From: Deinococcus sp. LM3
Lineage (GTDB): Bacteria; Deinococcota; Deinococci; Deinococcales; Deinococcaceae
Direction of reading: 5' to 3'
DNA length: 64,000 bases
Assembly (NCBI RefSeq): GCF_002017875.1
Contig: NZ_MUFV01000001.1
Span: forward strand, 310,001-374,000
Each line of letters starts with the position of its first letter. The first letter of the stretch is position 1. Of this stretch, positions 8,692 through 23,520 are shown in pieces. The notes beneath the pieces were generated by a model, which saw only the letters and a program-made list of their open reading frames with translations, ran no database searches and had not been told where the DNA came from. Both the position numbers and the translations under genes were made by a program.

Positions 8692-9825
8692 ATGATCTAC
8701 CTCGATTACGCCGCCACGCACCCCATGACGCCCGAGGCGCTCGCCGCGTACGCGCAGGCGGCGGCCCTGCCCGGCAACCCGGCCAGCGTGCACGCCGCCG
8801 GGCAGGCCGCCCGCGAACGCCTGGAGGAAGGGCGCGCCCGCGTGGCCGCCGCGCTGCACACCGATCCGCGCACCCTGATCGCCAACAGCGGCGGCACCGA
8901 GGGCGACAACCACGTGCTGCTGAGCGTGACCCGCGCGTGGCAGGACGCGCACGGCCGCCCCGGTCACCTGATCACCACCCCCACCGAGCACTCGGCGGTG
9001 CTGGCCCCGGCACGCGCCCTGGCCGCACAGGGCTGGCAGGTCACGTTCCTGACCCCCGACCGGCACGGGCAGTACGACCCGGCCGAACTGGCGGGCGCGC
9101 TGCGGGGCGACACGGCGCTGGTGTCCATTCACCACGCCAACAACGAACTCGGCAGTGTGCAGGACACCCCCGCCCTGGCCGCGCTGGCCGCCGCGCGGGG
9201 CGTGCCGTACCACACGGACGCCGTGCAGGCCCCGGGCGTCCTGCCGGTAGACCTGGGCACCTGGGGCGTCACGTTCGCCACGTTCAGCGCGCACAAGTGG
9301 GGCGGGCCGCGCGGCGTGGGCTTCCTGTACGTGCAGCGCGGCACGCACCTGAACGCCGTCACGCTCGGCGGCGGGCAGGAGGGCGGCACCCGCCCCGGCA
9401 CGCAGGACACCGCCGGGGTGTACGCGGCCGGGGTGGCCCTCACCCACGCCGAGCAGGCGCGCGAAACCACGCACGCCCACCTGAGCGCCCTGCGCGCCCG
9501 GTTCGAGGCGGGCGCGCAGGCCATCCCGGACCTGCGCCTGAACCACCCGCCGCACGGCAGCCCCAAGGTCGCCAGCGTCACCCTGCCCGGCGCGGACGGC
9601 GAGGCCCTGCTGATGAACCTCGACATGCTGGGCGTGGCCGCCAGCGCCGGGAGCGCATGCAGCGCCGGGACCATGCAGCCCAGCCACGTCCTGACCGCCG
9701 TGGGCCTGAACGACGCTGACGCCCGCGCCACCCTGCGCTTCTCCTTCGGGGCGGCCACCACCGAGCAGGACGTGGACGCCGCCGTGCACGCGCTGGCGCA
9801 GGCCGCCGCCTGGAGCCGCGCCTGA
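8692..9825 (+). CDS. Cysteine desulfurase, IscS/NifS family
   Basis: A PLP enzyme of 377 residues. It has YLDYAATHPM at the N-terminus, the PLP-binding Lys in SAHKWGGP (K202) and the persulfide Cys in SAGSACSAGTM (C323), the short-loop arrangement of class I NifS/IscS enzymes. It removes sulfur from cysteine for Fe-S clusters, thiolated tRNA or other sulfur carriers. No scaffold protein (IscU/SufU) is adjacent, so the acceptor is uncertain. A GGAG precedes the ATG almost directly. Confidence 0.95.
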   Translation: MIYLDYAATHPMTPEALAAYAQAAALPGNPASVHAAGQAARERLEEGRARVAAALHTDPRTLIANSGGTEGDNHVLLSVTRAWQDAHGRPGHLITTPTEHSAVLAPARALAAQGWQVTFLTPDRHGQYDPAELAGALRGDTALVSIHHANNELGSVQDTPALAALAAARGVPYHTDAVQAPGVLPVDLGTWGVTFATFSAHKWGGPRGVGFLYVQRGTHLNAVTLGGGQEGGTRPGTQDTAGVYAAGVALTHAEQARETTHAHLSALRARFEAGAQAIPDLRLNHPPHGSPKVASVTLPGADGEALLMNLDMLGVAASAGSACSAGTMQPSHVLTAVGLNDADARATLRFSFGAATTEQDVDAAVHALAQAAAWSRA

Positions 9826-9848
9826 CCTGAAGTCACGCCGAGTCACGG

Positions 9849-9893
9849 CAAGCAGGAAGGCCAGACCCCCGGTGCAGGGTCCGGCCTTCTCTC
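9849..9893. terminator. Bidirectional terminator between cysteine desulfurase and valS
   Basis: A GC-rich inverted repeat (GAAGGCC.GACCC, loop CCGGTGCA, GGGTC.GGCCTTC) lies between two convergent genes and is followed by a pyrimidine-rich run on the plus strand. Confidence 0.75.
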
Positions 9894-9900
9894 CTTGGGG

Positions 9901-12714
<2,814 letters not shown>

Positions 12715-12774
12715 GCTCGGATCTCCTTGAAACGGGGGGCGGTCAGGGGCGGCAGGTCGGGCGCCAGTCGGCAG

Positions 12775-13295
12775 TCAATTCGGTAGGATGACAGATTCCG
12801 CGCCATCCGGGGGGGCAGACGATGGGGCGGGGCGCAGGGCCGCGTGCGCCCACGGCAGGGCGGCGTCCATCTCCCAGTCCAGCGCGGGCGCGTGCAGGGA
12901 GGCCCAGCGGAACCGGAAGGTGACCGGCCCTCGGCGAGGTGATCCCAGGTATCCGGCGTGCCAGTGGGCGCGGTCAGGGCGTACGCGTGGCAGACCTGCC
13001 GCGTGAACCGCTGCGGCAGTCGCGCCTCCCACAGGTACGAGGTCAGGAACTCCGGGCCGGTGAGGTTCAGGCCGGACTCTTCGCGCAGTTCACGCAGGGC
13101 GGCCTGCTCTGGCGTCTCGCCGGGTTCCACGCCGCCTGCCGGGAGTTGCACGCCGCTGTCGTCCGGGACGTGATCGAACACCAGCAGTTCCGGGTGGGCC
13201 GCGCCGCGCATTACGAAGCACACGACCTTCTCGCGCAGGCCGCGCGCGGCGGCGTCGGCGCGGGCTTCTGGCTGGGTTGGGTAGAACGTGACCAT
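12775..13295 (-). pseudogene. Nudix hydrolase with apparent frameshift near 12928
   Basis: The ATG at 13295 has GGAGGTG about 9 nt upstream. The N-terminal two thirds carries a complete Nudix box (GGVEPGETPEQAALRELREE...), so it should hydrolyse a nucleoside diphosphate linked to another moiety. After WDHLAEG the frame loses family character; adding one base in the GGCCC at 12926-12930 joins it to PVTFRFRWASLHAPALDWEM, a typical Nudix C-terminus ending at 12775. In the frame as given, translation would run past the valS start. It lies between the T-box and valS in one operon. Confidence 0.82.
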
Positions 13296-13336
13296 ACGAG
13301 AACGCACCTCCGGTGGGAACGAGGCGGCGGGAATCA

Positions 13337-13392
13337 GAAAAACGTCCCGTCCGCCGGGCCTCTGCTGAACAGGCCTCCTGCGGACGAGACGT
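13337..13392 (-). terminator. T-box regulated intrinsic terminator
   Basis: On the minus strand GTCTCGTCCGC.GGAGGCC pairs across a TGTTCAGCA loop with GAGGCCCGGCGGACGGGAC, then TTTTTCTG. It is the terminator alternative to the T-box antiterminator. Confidence 0.85.
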
Positions 13393-13612
13393 CAAGTGAC
13401 TGTCCCGCGGTACCACCGCTGTTCCCCGCTGCGGGCGGGGCGCTCTTCGCGCTGTGTCGGGCGCACCCGGACGGATCTACTCTCCCCCGGCGTGGGGAAT
13501 TTCTGCCGACCTGCTCGCGGGCGACGTTCGCCGGGTGCCTCCCGCGCCGCCCTCTCAGTCTCGGGGCGGGCTTCCTGTGGGCGCGTTCCGCGGGTACTCT
13601 TCCCGGTCACTG
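13337..13612 (-). promoter_or_regulatory. T-box riboswitch leader of the Nudix-valS operon
   Basis: On the minus strand the conserved T-box GGTGGTACCGCGG sits at 13417-13405 and is followed by a terminator hairpin and a run of T. Upstream are about 200 nt of stem-forming sequence, including an AGAGTAG segment as found in T-box leaders. A TATACT -10 box lies at 13625-13620. The element senses uncharged tRNA and here should be valine specific because valS follows. A GTC (Val) triplet at 13525-13523 in a GAACGTCGCC context is a candidate specifier, but I could not fold Stem I with certainty. Confidence 0.85.
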
Positions 13613-13619
13613 CTCCCGC

Positions 13620-13625
13620 AGTATA
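13620..13625 (-). promoter_or_regulatory. -10 box TATACT for the T-box leader
   Basis: TATACT on the minus strand lies just upstream of the T-box leader. No clear -35 is seen in the GC-rich sequence behind it. Confidence 0.5.
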
Positions 13626-13698
13626 GGGCGGGCGGGGGGGCGGCGCATCTGCCAGAGGGCGCATGGTCACCGGGACAGCTGAGCCGCATGATGGGTCG

Positions 13699-14262
13699 AT
13701 GCCGGAATCGAGTGACCCTGAGGCCCTGCGCCCGTTCACGCTGTACCACCGGGCGGTGCGGGACGTGCGCGGCGACTCCCTGCAGCCCCTGAATGTCCTG
13801 CGGGAGCTTCACCCGGACGTGTACGCCCGTGAGGCGGCCAAGTACGTGGGCCGAGAGGCCCTGATGCAGGAGCGGGTGGAGCGGCTGGACTGCCTGTGGA
13901 ACGACGTTCTGTTCTTCTCCCCGGTGCATCCGGGGCCACTGCTGGACGCCGTGCGGGCCACTGGACGCGAGGTGCCGCCCGTGCGGTTCTGGACGCTGAA
14001 CGCGGCCGATCTGGACCCGGCGCGGGCCTGCGTGCATCTGCCCCGGCCCTGGCCGGGAGGGGTGAAACCGGAACACGACCCGGCCGACGAGCGGCCCCTG
14101 GACACCCGGACGCTGCGGGCCGTCCGTGTGCCCCCGGCCGGGACGCTGGCGCGCCTGCACGCTCTGCCGGCCGGCGCGCCGCTGATCCTGTGGATGGACG
14201 TGCCGCACGTGCTGTACCGGGGGTCGGTGCCGCTGGGGGCGCTGGGTGAACTGCGCGCCTGA
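13699..14262 (+). CDS. Conserved-type hypothetical protein
   Basis: A 187-residue soluble protein beginning MPESSDPEALRPFTLYHRAVRD. It has no signal peptide or membrane helix, is rich in Leu, Pro and Arg and contains LDCLWNDVLFFSPVHP and PLILWMDVPHVLYRG. I recognise no family. A CATGAT box sits 6 nt before the ATG and a longer frame from 13663 exists; I prefer the shorter start because the upstream residues look like noncoding sequence. It diverges from the T-box transcript. Confidence 0.7.
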   Translation: MPESSDPEALRPFTLYHRAVRDVRGDSLQPLNVLRELHPDVYAREAAKYVGREALMQERVERLDCLWNDVLFFSPVHPGPLLDAVRATGREVPPVRFWTLNAADLDPARACVHLPRPWPGGVKPEHDPADERPLDTRTLRAVRVPPAGTLARLHALPAGAPLILWMDVPHVLYRGSVPLGALGELRA

Positions 14263-14265
14263 CGC

Positions 14266-15045
14266 TCAGGGGCCGGTGGGGGCCTGGGTGTCTTCGGGGC
14301 CGGGTTCCACGACCTCGTAGCGGTACAGCAGGGGTTTTTTCAGCAGGCCGCGCGGGACGCTGACGGTCGCGTGGCGGTACGGTACGCCCGTGACGGGCGT
14401 GCCGGGCGCGAATTCCTGGGTGTGCGCGCCGACCTGCGCGGCCCGGTCGCCCAGGTCGAGGTGGCCGCTGGCGCGTTCGAGGACGTCGTAGGGGTGTTCG
14501 ATCAGGACCGTGAGTTTCACGGGTTGCCCGGCGAGGCTGCGCAGGGGGTTGGCGGCGCTGCCGAAGGTGGCACGGATGGGGTCGGCGAGGCGTTCGCGGG
14601 TGACTTTCAGGCTCAGGGCGTACTCGCCGACCGGGAAGATCACCTCGCGGATCAGGGTGACGCCGTCACCTTCGGCCTCGCGGAAGGCGGCCAGGAGCGC
14701 GTCGCGGCGGTTGCGCAGCAGCGTGACGGGCGTGGCGCTGCCGCCGCTCATGGGAAAGTCACCGCGGCTGATGAAGCGTTCGGCGTGCAGCAGGGTGTCC
14801 TCGCGGGTGCGGAAGCTGCGTTGCAGGACGCTCTGGTGGGGTTTCCAGTGGCCGCCGGAGTCGCGTTCGAGCCAGTCGGCCCACAGTTCGAAGCGGTCCT
14901 GAAAGCGCCAGCTGGGGTGGGTGGGGAGGGTGGCGGCGCTGCGGGCCGCCGGGTCGTGGCGCTGTTCATGGCGCGGCTGGGCGTCCCGTCCGGTGTCGCT
15001 GTCGGGGGTGGTGCCTCTGTTGTTCGTTCGCGTGATCGCGCTCAT
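14266..15045 (-). CDS. Hypothetical protein
   Basis: A 259-residue protein with GGAGGA immediately before its ATG. The first 40 residues are polar and probably disordered; the rest looks globular with many beta strands (WRFQDRFELWADWLERDSGG..., VIFPVGEYALSLKVTRERL, KLTVLIEHPYDVLE). No signal peptide, membrane helix or catalytic motif is recognisable. It converges with the hypothetical gene at 13699, leaving only three bases between stops. Confidence 0.75.
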   Translation of the reverse strand: MSAITRTNNRGTTPDSDTGRDAQPRHEQRHDPAARSAATLPTHPSWRFQDRFELWADWLERDSGGHWKPHQSVLQRSFRTREDTLLHAERFISRGDFPMSGGSATPVTLLRNRRDALLAAFREAEGDGVTLIREVIFPVGEYALSLKVTRERLADPIRATFGSAANPLRSLAGQPVKLTVLIEHPYDVLERASGHLDLGDRAAQVGAHTQEFAPGTPVTGVPYRHATVSVPRGLLKKPLLYRYEVVEPGPEDTQAPTGP

Positions 15046-15128
15046 GGGTCCTCCGCTGCGCCTTCCATCATGCCTGACCGGAAGTCACTTTTGGTGGCGG
15101 TGCCGGGCGGGCGTTCGGATCGGTCCGG

Positions 15129-15650
15129 TCAGACCAGTTCGATCAGGCCCGCCAGCAGGAAGGGTCGCAGGGTGTCCAGCGCGGTGCGCGGCGGTTCCTG
15201 GGTGCGTTCCAGCAGCGCGCGGACGCTGGTGCTGTCGGAAATCAGGTGCAGCATGCGGTACTGGGGGCGGGTGACGGGCTGCGCCTCGTTCCAGCGGGCT
15301 GTGAACCGCAGGCGCTGGTTCCAGTCGGGGAAGGCGCGCAGCAGTGGCGTCCAGGCCTCGCTGTCTTCGAGCATGCGCCGCAGCGCGGAGTCGCGCCGCA
15401 GGCTCAGGGTGCGCTGCGCGGGGTGCTGGTCGGCTTCGAAGGTGAAGGTCCCGCCGTCCAGGCTGGACAGGAGTTGCAGGGCCGGGTCGCCGCGCAGGCG
15501 GCCCACCTCGGCGTGAATGATCTCGCCCCGGTCGATCCACAGCTGCCCGCCGCGCACGTGGTCGATGCTCAGCCGTCCGGAGCGTCCGCTGGTCAGGAAC
15601 ATCTGCATCACGGACAGGAAGGGGAACACGTTCAGGTCGCCACGCACCAT
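15129..15650 (-). CDS. DUF4388-type protein
   Basis: A 173-residue cytoplasmic protein. The N-terminus FPFLSVMQMFLTSGRSGRLSIDH followed by GGQLWIDRGEIIHAEVGRLRGDPALQLL is the DUF4388 (PATAN-like) fold, common in proteins tied to response regulators, chemotaxis-like motility or two-component signalling. The C-terminal half resembles a small winged helix (LHLISDSTSVRALLERTQ...LLAGLIELV). A TAGACT box lies 9 nt before the ATG, suggesting a leaderless transcript. Confidence 0.8.
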   Translation of the reverse strand: MVRGDLNVFPFLSVMQMFLTSGRSGRLSIDHVRGGQLWIDRGEIIHAEVGRLRGDPALQLLSSLDGGTFTFEADQHPAQRTLSLRRDSALRRMLEDSEAWTPLLRAFPDWNQRLRFTARWNEAQPVTRPQYRMLHLISDSTSVRALLERTQEPPRTALDTLRPFLLAGLIELV

Positions 15651-15659
15651 ATGCGCTTC

Positions 15660-15665
15660 AGTCTA
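15660..15665 (-). promoter_or_regulatory. -10 box TAGACT for a leaderless transcript
   Basis: TAGACT on the minus strand lies 9 nt before the ATG of the DUF4388 protein and no ribosome binding site is present. Confidence 0.5.
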
Positions 15666-15761
15666 GCGCGCTCCGGCCCGCCCGGGTTCCCCTCCCCCCC
15701 CAGCGGTGGTCGGGCGCGACCTGCGGCGCGGCGGCGGGCGGCGCCGTGTCAGGATCACGGC

Positions 15762-16835
15762 ATGACCGACCCGCCTTCCCGTGTTCCGGCCGCGCCCGGC
15801 CCCGACCGCCGCACCGGAGCCGACCGCCGCACCGAGGCGCTGCTGTCGCTGTGCGCCGCCGACGCGCTGGGCGCCGCGACCGAGTTCAAGTCCCCGGCCG
15901 CGATCCGCGCGCAGTACGGCGAGCGGATCCTGACCTACCAGCCCGGCAGCGTGTTCGGCTTCGCGCCGGGCGAGGCGACGGACGACAGTCAGATGACGGT
16001 CGCCACGCTGCTCGGCTACCGGCAGGCCGGCCCGGCCGACGCGGAGTCCCGCCACCGGGCGGTGCTGGCGGCGCTGCGGGACTGGCTGTCGGCGGCCCCG
16101 CCGGACGTGGGGAACCTGACCCGCCTGGCGCTGCGGGTCACGGCCCACGACCCGCGGCGGCTGGACGGGGGCGCGCTGGCGTGGCAGCAGGGCGGCCTGG
16201 ACGGCGCCGGGAACGGCGGGTTGATGCGCGTGGCGGCGGTGTGGATCGCCGGGTTCCGGGGAGAGGCACTGGCGACAGAGGCGGCGGTCGTGACGGCCCT
16301 GACGCACGCCGACCCGCGCTGCGTGCACGCCTCGGTGTTCCTGACCGGCTGCCTGGAGGCGCTGGCGGCCGGTCAGGACCTGCCGGACGCGGCCGCGGCG
16401 GGCCTGCGGGTCATGGAGGGCCTGGACGCCCGCGCCGCGCTGGTCGGGGCCGGGGTGCTGGGGCTGGAGACGCAGGCGGCGCACCGCGCGTTCCGCGAGC
16501 GGGACCGGGAGGCGCGCGCGCAGGTGCGCTCGCGGGTCCGGCAGGGGCTGGCCGGGAAGCTGAGTTCGCAGAGCGGGTTCGTGCTGGACACCCTGGAGGC
16601 CGCGCTGGTGCATGCGCGCGGCGCGGACTGGCTGGCGTGCGTGGAACCGGCGGCGCTGCTGGGCGACGACAGCGACACGGTCGCCTGCGTGGTGGGCGCG
16701 CTGATCGGGGCGCGCGGCCTGACCGTCCCGGCCGGGTTGCGCCCGGACCTGCGCCTGGGGCACTCCTGGCCCGGCTGGGAGCGCGGCTGGCCCGGCGCGG
16801 AGCACCTGCCGCCGCTGGTGCCGCCCATGTCCTGA
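15762..16835 (+). CDS. ADP-ribosylglycohydrolase family protein
   Basis: The 357-residue protein has the DraG/ARH metal-site motifs: GEATDDSQMT near the N-terminus (Thr/Asp-Asp ligands) and LLGDDSDTVACVVGALIGA near the C-terminus (Asp-x-Asp ligands), with LTHADPRCVHASVF between. Such enzymes use two Mg or Mn ions to remove ADP-ribose from proteins or small molecules in the cytoplasm. A polar 25-residue N-terminal extension precedes the fold. No ADP-ribosyltransferase gene is adjacent, so the substrate is unknown. Confidence 0.92.
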   Translation: MTDPPSRVPAAPGPDRRTGADRRTEALLSLCAADALGAATEFKSPAAIRAQYGERILTYQPGSVFGFAPGEATDDSQMTVATLLGYRQAGPADAESRHRAVLAALRDWLSAAPPDVGNLTRLALRVTAHDPRRLDGGALAWQQGGLDGAGNGGLMRVAAVWIAGFRGEALATEAAVVTALTHADPRCVHASVFLTGCLEALAAGQDLPDAAAAGLRVMEGLDARAALVGAGVLGLETQAAHRAFRERDREARAQVRSRVRQGLAGKLSSQSGFVLDTLEAALVHARGADWLACVEPAALLGDDSDTVACVVGALIGARGLTVPAGLRPDLRLGHSWPGWERGWPGAEHLPPLVPPMS

Positions 16836-16877
16836 GTGCAGGCGGGCACGGCACTGTTCAGCCGGGGCGCGGGCATG

Positions 16878-16883
16878 TATACT
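16878..16883 (+). promoter_or_regulatory. rpmE: -10 box TATACT of the bL31 gene
   Basis: TATACT preceded by TG lies 62 nt before the rpmE start, leaving a short leader with GGAGGAGG as ribosome binding site. Confidence 0.55.
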
Positions 16884-16945
16884 GCCAGGGTTGCCCGCTA
16901 CGCACACCCACCCCGGTGGTGGCAGACGTGGCGGAGGAGGCGCAT

Positions 16946-17164
<219 letters not shown>

Positions 17165-17185
17165 GACCCTTTCCCGGTCTGCTCG

Positions 17186-17213
17186 CCCCCGTTCCCAGTG
17201 GACGGGGGTTTTT
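17186..17213 (+). terminator. Intrinsic terminator of rpmE
   Basis: A CCCCCGT/ACGGGGG stem is followed by TTTTT, 22 nt after the rpmE stop. Confidence 0.9.
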
Positions 17214-17282
17214 GCTCTTCTGCAGCGGCGCGGCCTGCGGGCCGGGAGGCGGCGGGCTGTGGGGCGGCGGGCCGGACTGCGG

Positions 17283-17288
17283 TATGCT
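17283..17288 (+). promoter_or_regulatory. tdk: -10 box TATGCT of tdk (leaderless)
   Basis: TATGCT lies 7 nt before the GTG at 17296. The upstream ATG at 17284 is inside this box, which argues against it as the start. Confidence 0.55.
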
Positions 17289-17295
17289 CGCGCGT

Positions 17296-17931
17296 GTGTT
17301 GAAGTCCCCCTACCACGGCGGTCACCTGGAGGTCATCGTCGGCCCGATGTTCAGCGGCAAGAGCGAGGAACTGATCCGCCGCCTGACCCGCGCGGTGATC
17401 GCGCGGCAGAACGTGCAGGTGTTCAAGCCCGCCCTGGACGACCGGTACCACGAGTCGGCCGTGGCCAGCCACGCGGGCCGCAGCGTTCACGCGGTGGCGG
17501 TGCGCGGCGCGGCCGACATCCGCGCGCACCTGAGCGGCGAGGGGACGCTGCTGCCCTCGGGCGCGGCAGACCTGCCGGACGTGGTCGGCATCGACGAGGT
17601 GCAGTTCATGGACCCGGATCTGGTGCCGCTGGTGCTGGAACTCGCGGACGCGGGCGTGCGGGTCATCCTGGCGGGACTGGACCTGGATTTCCGGGCCGAG
17701 CCGTTCGGGTTCATGCCGGACCTGCTGGCCCGCGCCGAGAGCGTGGAGAAACTGACGGCCATCTGCACGGTCTGCGGCGCGCCCGCCACCCGCTCGCAGC
17801 GCCTGATCGGCGGTCAGCCGGCCCGCGCGGACGACCCGGTGGTGCTGGTCGGCGCGCTGGAAAGCTACGAGGCGCGCTGCCGGGTGCATCACGAGCTGCG
17901 CCCCCCCGCAGCCGGGGGCACGATCCGGTAG
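17296..17931 (+). CDS. tdk: Thymidine kinase, type II
   Basis: The protein phosphorylates thymidine with ATP in the salvage pathway. P-loop GPMFSGKS is at residues 16-23 and DEVQF is the Walker B/lasso region. The zinc ribbon is CTVC...RCRVHH. I choose GTG 17296 (giving MLKSPYHGGHLEVIVG, 211 residues) because an upstream TATGCT promoter box overlaps the alternative ATG at 17284 and the family usually starts just before this segment. It follows the rpmE terminator and is separately transcribed. Confidence 0.95.
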   Translation: MLKSPYHGGHLEVIVGPMFSGKSEELIRRLTRAVIARQNVQVFKPALDDRYHESAVASHAGRSVHAVAVRGAADIRAHLSGEGTLLPSGAADLPDVVGIDEVQFMDPDLVPLVLELADAGVRVILAGLDLDFRAEPFGFMPDLLARAESVEKLTAICTVCGAPATRSQRLIGGQPARADDPVVLVGALESYEARCRVHHELRPPAAGGTIR

Positions 17932-18111
17932 AATTCAGGCGACTCAGCCCACAGTTTCCCGGTTCACCGTCCCTGCGCCCGCACCTTACCTTCAGTCCGT
18001 CTTCAGTCCGTCTCTTCCCGGTTCCTGCCCGCGCCCGCCACGCCTGAGCTGCTGGTGTGCCGTCCGGCACGTGGATGTCCACCTGTTCGTCTGTGTTGCC
18101 ACGGAGACCCC

Positions 18112-19200
18112 TTGCGTACCCTGCATTTTTTCCGTTCCGCTCCCGAAGTGCTGCCTGAACCGGCCTCCTGGCATGCCGGGCAGCGGAGGATGTTCACGCT
18201 GCTGGTGTGGCTGGCCTGCGCGGCCTGCGGGGCGGCGCTGCTGGCACAGTACCCGGACCTCGATCCGCTGGACCGCTGGGCGCTGCCGCTGCTCAGCCTG
18301 AACCTGATCGGGCTGCAACTGCTGCTCTCGGCGCAGCGCATCACGCTTCAGGCGGCCGTGACCGGCGCGTTCGTGGGGGCGGCCGTGTACGTGCTGCTGG
18401 CGCTGAACCATCAGTTCGGCGTGATGCCGCGCACCAACTGGACCCTGATGGAGAACACCTACTGGTTCGCGGTGCTGTACGCGGCGGCCTTCCTGGTGTT
18501 CCCGCCCCGGCAGGCGACGTGGCTGGCGTCCGGGCTGCTGGCGCTGTCGTCGGTGATCTGCGCGTATCACCTGACCTTCACGGTCTCGCCGCTGACCCGC
18601 ACGCACCTGACCGGCGCGTCGGTGCAGTTCCTGCTGATGGGCACGGTCATGACCGTCATGCAGGCCACGCTGGGCGTGCACCGCATGCAGCTGCTGGCGT
18701 CGCACGCGGCGGCACACACCGACACCCTGACCGGCATCGGGAACCGCCGCGCCGCCGAGGAGCGGCTGGCGGAACTGACGCGGGCGGGGCAGCCGTACAC
18801 GCTGGTACTGTTCGACCTCGATCACTTCAAGCGCGTGAACGACATGCACGGTCACGCGGCCGGCGACCTGGTGCTCAAGGGCGTGGCGCAGGCGACGCTG
18901 GGGCACCTGCCGCCGGGTGGCGTGGCGACCCGCTGGGGCGGCGAGGAGTTCCTGCTGATCCTGCCCGAGCAGAGTGACCGGCAGGTGCGCGGCATGCTGG
19001 ACGCGTTGCGACTGGAACTGCGCCACCAGCGGCATGGGAAGGTCAGTGGCGTGACCGCGTGTTTCGGGGTGGCGACCGCCACGCCGGGCGAGGATCCGGA
19101 GCGGGTGCTGGGCCGGGCGGACTCGGCCATGTACACCGTCAAGGAAAAGGGCCGCAACGACGTTCACCTCGCGGACCTGCGCCGCACGCAGATCGGCTGA
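18112..19200 (+). CDS. Membrane diguanylate cyclase (GGDEF)
   Basis: The TTG start (MRTLHFFRSAPEV) has GGAGA just upstream. The first 190 residues contain about six membrane helices. The C-terminal 165 residues are a GGDEF domain with DTLTGIGNRRAAEERL, LFDLDHFKRVND and the active-site loop RWGGEEFLLI (about residue 277), so cyclic di-GMP synthesis is likely. No RxxD inhibitory site is obvious upstream of the loop. The N-terminal domain probably senses a membrane or external signal. A receiver-only protein follows 106 bp downstream. Confidence 0.93.
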   Translation: MRTLHFFRSAPEVLPEPASWHAGQRRMFTLLVWLACAACGAALLAQYPDLDPLDRWALPLLSLNLIGLQLLLSAQRITLQAAVTGAFVGAAVYVLLALNHQFGVMPRTNWTLMENTYWFAVLYAAAFLVFPPRQATWLASGLLALSSVICAYHLTFTVSPLTRTHLTGASVQFLLMGTVMTVMQATLGVHRMQLLASHAAAHTDTLTGIGNRRAAEERLAELTRAGQPYTLVLFDLDHFKRVNDMHGHAAGDLVLKGVAQATLGHLPPGGVATRWGGEEFLLILPEQSDRQVRGMLDALRLELRHQRHGKVSGVTACFGVATATPGEDPERVLGRADSAMYTVKEKGRNDVHLADLRRTQIG

Positions 19201-19292
19201 GGAACGCCGCCCCCGGATCGGCCGAGGAACGCCGTGCGGGGGCGGTCCGGGCGAGCGGCCGGTGGGTGTGGGACTTTTCATGGCCGCTGCAC

Positions 19293-19298
19293 TATCAT
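19293..19298 (+). promoter_or_regulatory. -10 box TATCAT for a leaderless transcript
   Basis: TATCAT lies 7 nt before the ATG of the receiver protein and there is no ribosome binding site. Confidence 0.5.
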
Positions 19299-19305
19299 GG
19301 GCCGC

Positions 19306-19683
<378 letters not shown>

Positions 19684-19708
19684 AGCGCGCCGCACGACCG
19701 GGGTCCGT

Positions 19709-22117
<2,409 letters not shown>

Positions 22118-22259
22118 CCTCTCCGCCCTGACCTCTCCGCACCGCAGCGGTTCACGACCGACCCCTGGCCACCGGCTGGGGGTCGTCGCGTGTCGCCGGT
22201 GGCCGCTTCCTCATGCGGGCGTCATGCGGGGCCGCGCCGGCCGGGGCATGATGGGCGGC

Positions 22260-22643
22260 ATGATTCTGCGCCGCGCGCCGCTGCTGTCCCTGCTGCTGAT
22301 TCTGGGTGCCCCGCTGGCCGGGGCGCGCGTGCGACTGGGCGAGCCGCTGCCCGCGCACCCCTGGGTATCGGCCGGGCGGGAGGTGGTGGTCGTGTACACA
22401 CACGACTGCGGCGACCTGGGCGACCTGTGGACGGCGCTGCTGGGCAGCGGTCTGCCGGTCCGGGCCGTGAACGCCGAGGGGGTGACCACCCCCGCGCCGG
22501 GCGGCCTGAAGGCGTGGCAGGGCGAGGGCGCCACCCGGTTCTCGCGGGCGCTGCGGGTCGGGACATACCCGGCGGTGCTGCTGGTGCAGGACGGCCGGGT
22601 GCTGAACGCCTGGGAGGGCACCTTCGCCGGTCAGCTCGAGTGA
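22260..22643 (+). CDS. Secreted thioredoxin-fold-like protein
   Basis: The 127-residue product starts MILRRAPLLSLLLIL, a signal peptide probably cut after AGA. The mature part has a thioredoxin-like layout (VVVVYTHDCGDLGDLWTALL; TYPAVLLVQDGRVLNAWEG, where YP could be the cis-Pro), but only one cysteine where a CxxC would be. It lies 68 bp before ccdA, so a periplasmic thiol role in cytochrome c assembly is plausible, though a lone Cys makes it more likely a binding or reductant-accepting protein than an oxidoreductase. Confidence 0.72.
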   Translation: MILRRAPLLSLLLILGAPLAGARVRLGEPLPAHPWVSAGREVVVVYTHDCGDLGDLWTALLGSGLPVRAVNAEGVTTPAPGGLKAWQGEGATRFSRALRVGTYPAVLLVQDGRVLNAWEGTFAGQLE

Positions 22644-22696
22644 CGGTCCAGGGTCGGCGGGACGCGCGCCTCTGCCGCGCCGGGCGTGCCGGAGGC

Positions 22697-22702
22697 TAGA
22701 CT
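22697..22702 (+). promoter_or_regulatory. -10 box TAGACT for ccdA (leaderless)
   Basis: TAGACT lies 9 nt before the ccdA ATG and no ribosome binding site is seen. Confidence 0.45.
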
Positions 22703-22711
22703 GCCGGCCAT

Positions 22712-23386
<675 letters not shown>

Positions 23387-23520
23387 TACGGATTCCGTCT
23401 GTTTCGCCAACAATCCGGAACGTCACCGGATTGCTGGCTCCACGTCCGGAACCCGTTTCTCTCTCACTCGCATCCGCTCGGATTGAACGGGCCGTAAAGC
23501 CCATTCAATCGGAGTCCGTA
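23387..23520 (-). repeat. Dispersed two-hairpin intergenic repeat, copy 4 (reverse orientation)
   Basis: This copy is inverted relative to the others. It begins TACGGATTCCGT one base after the ccdA stop and ends GGAGTCCGTA, whose final A is the first base of the ccmA ATG. Both hairpins are present (CAATCCGG/CCGGATTG; ATTGAACGGGC/GCCCATTCAAT with a different loop). The GGAG at the repeat end is positioned as the ccmA ribosome binding site. Confidence 0.92.
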
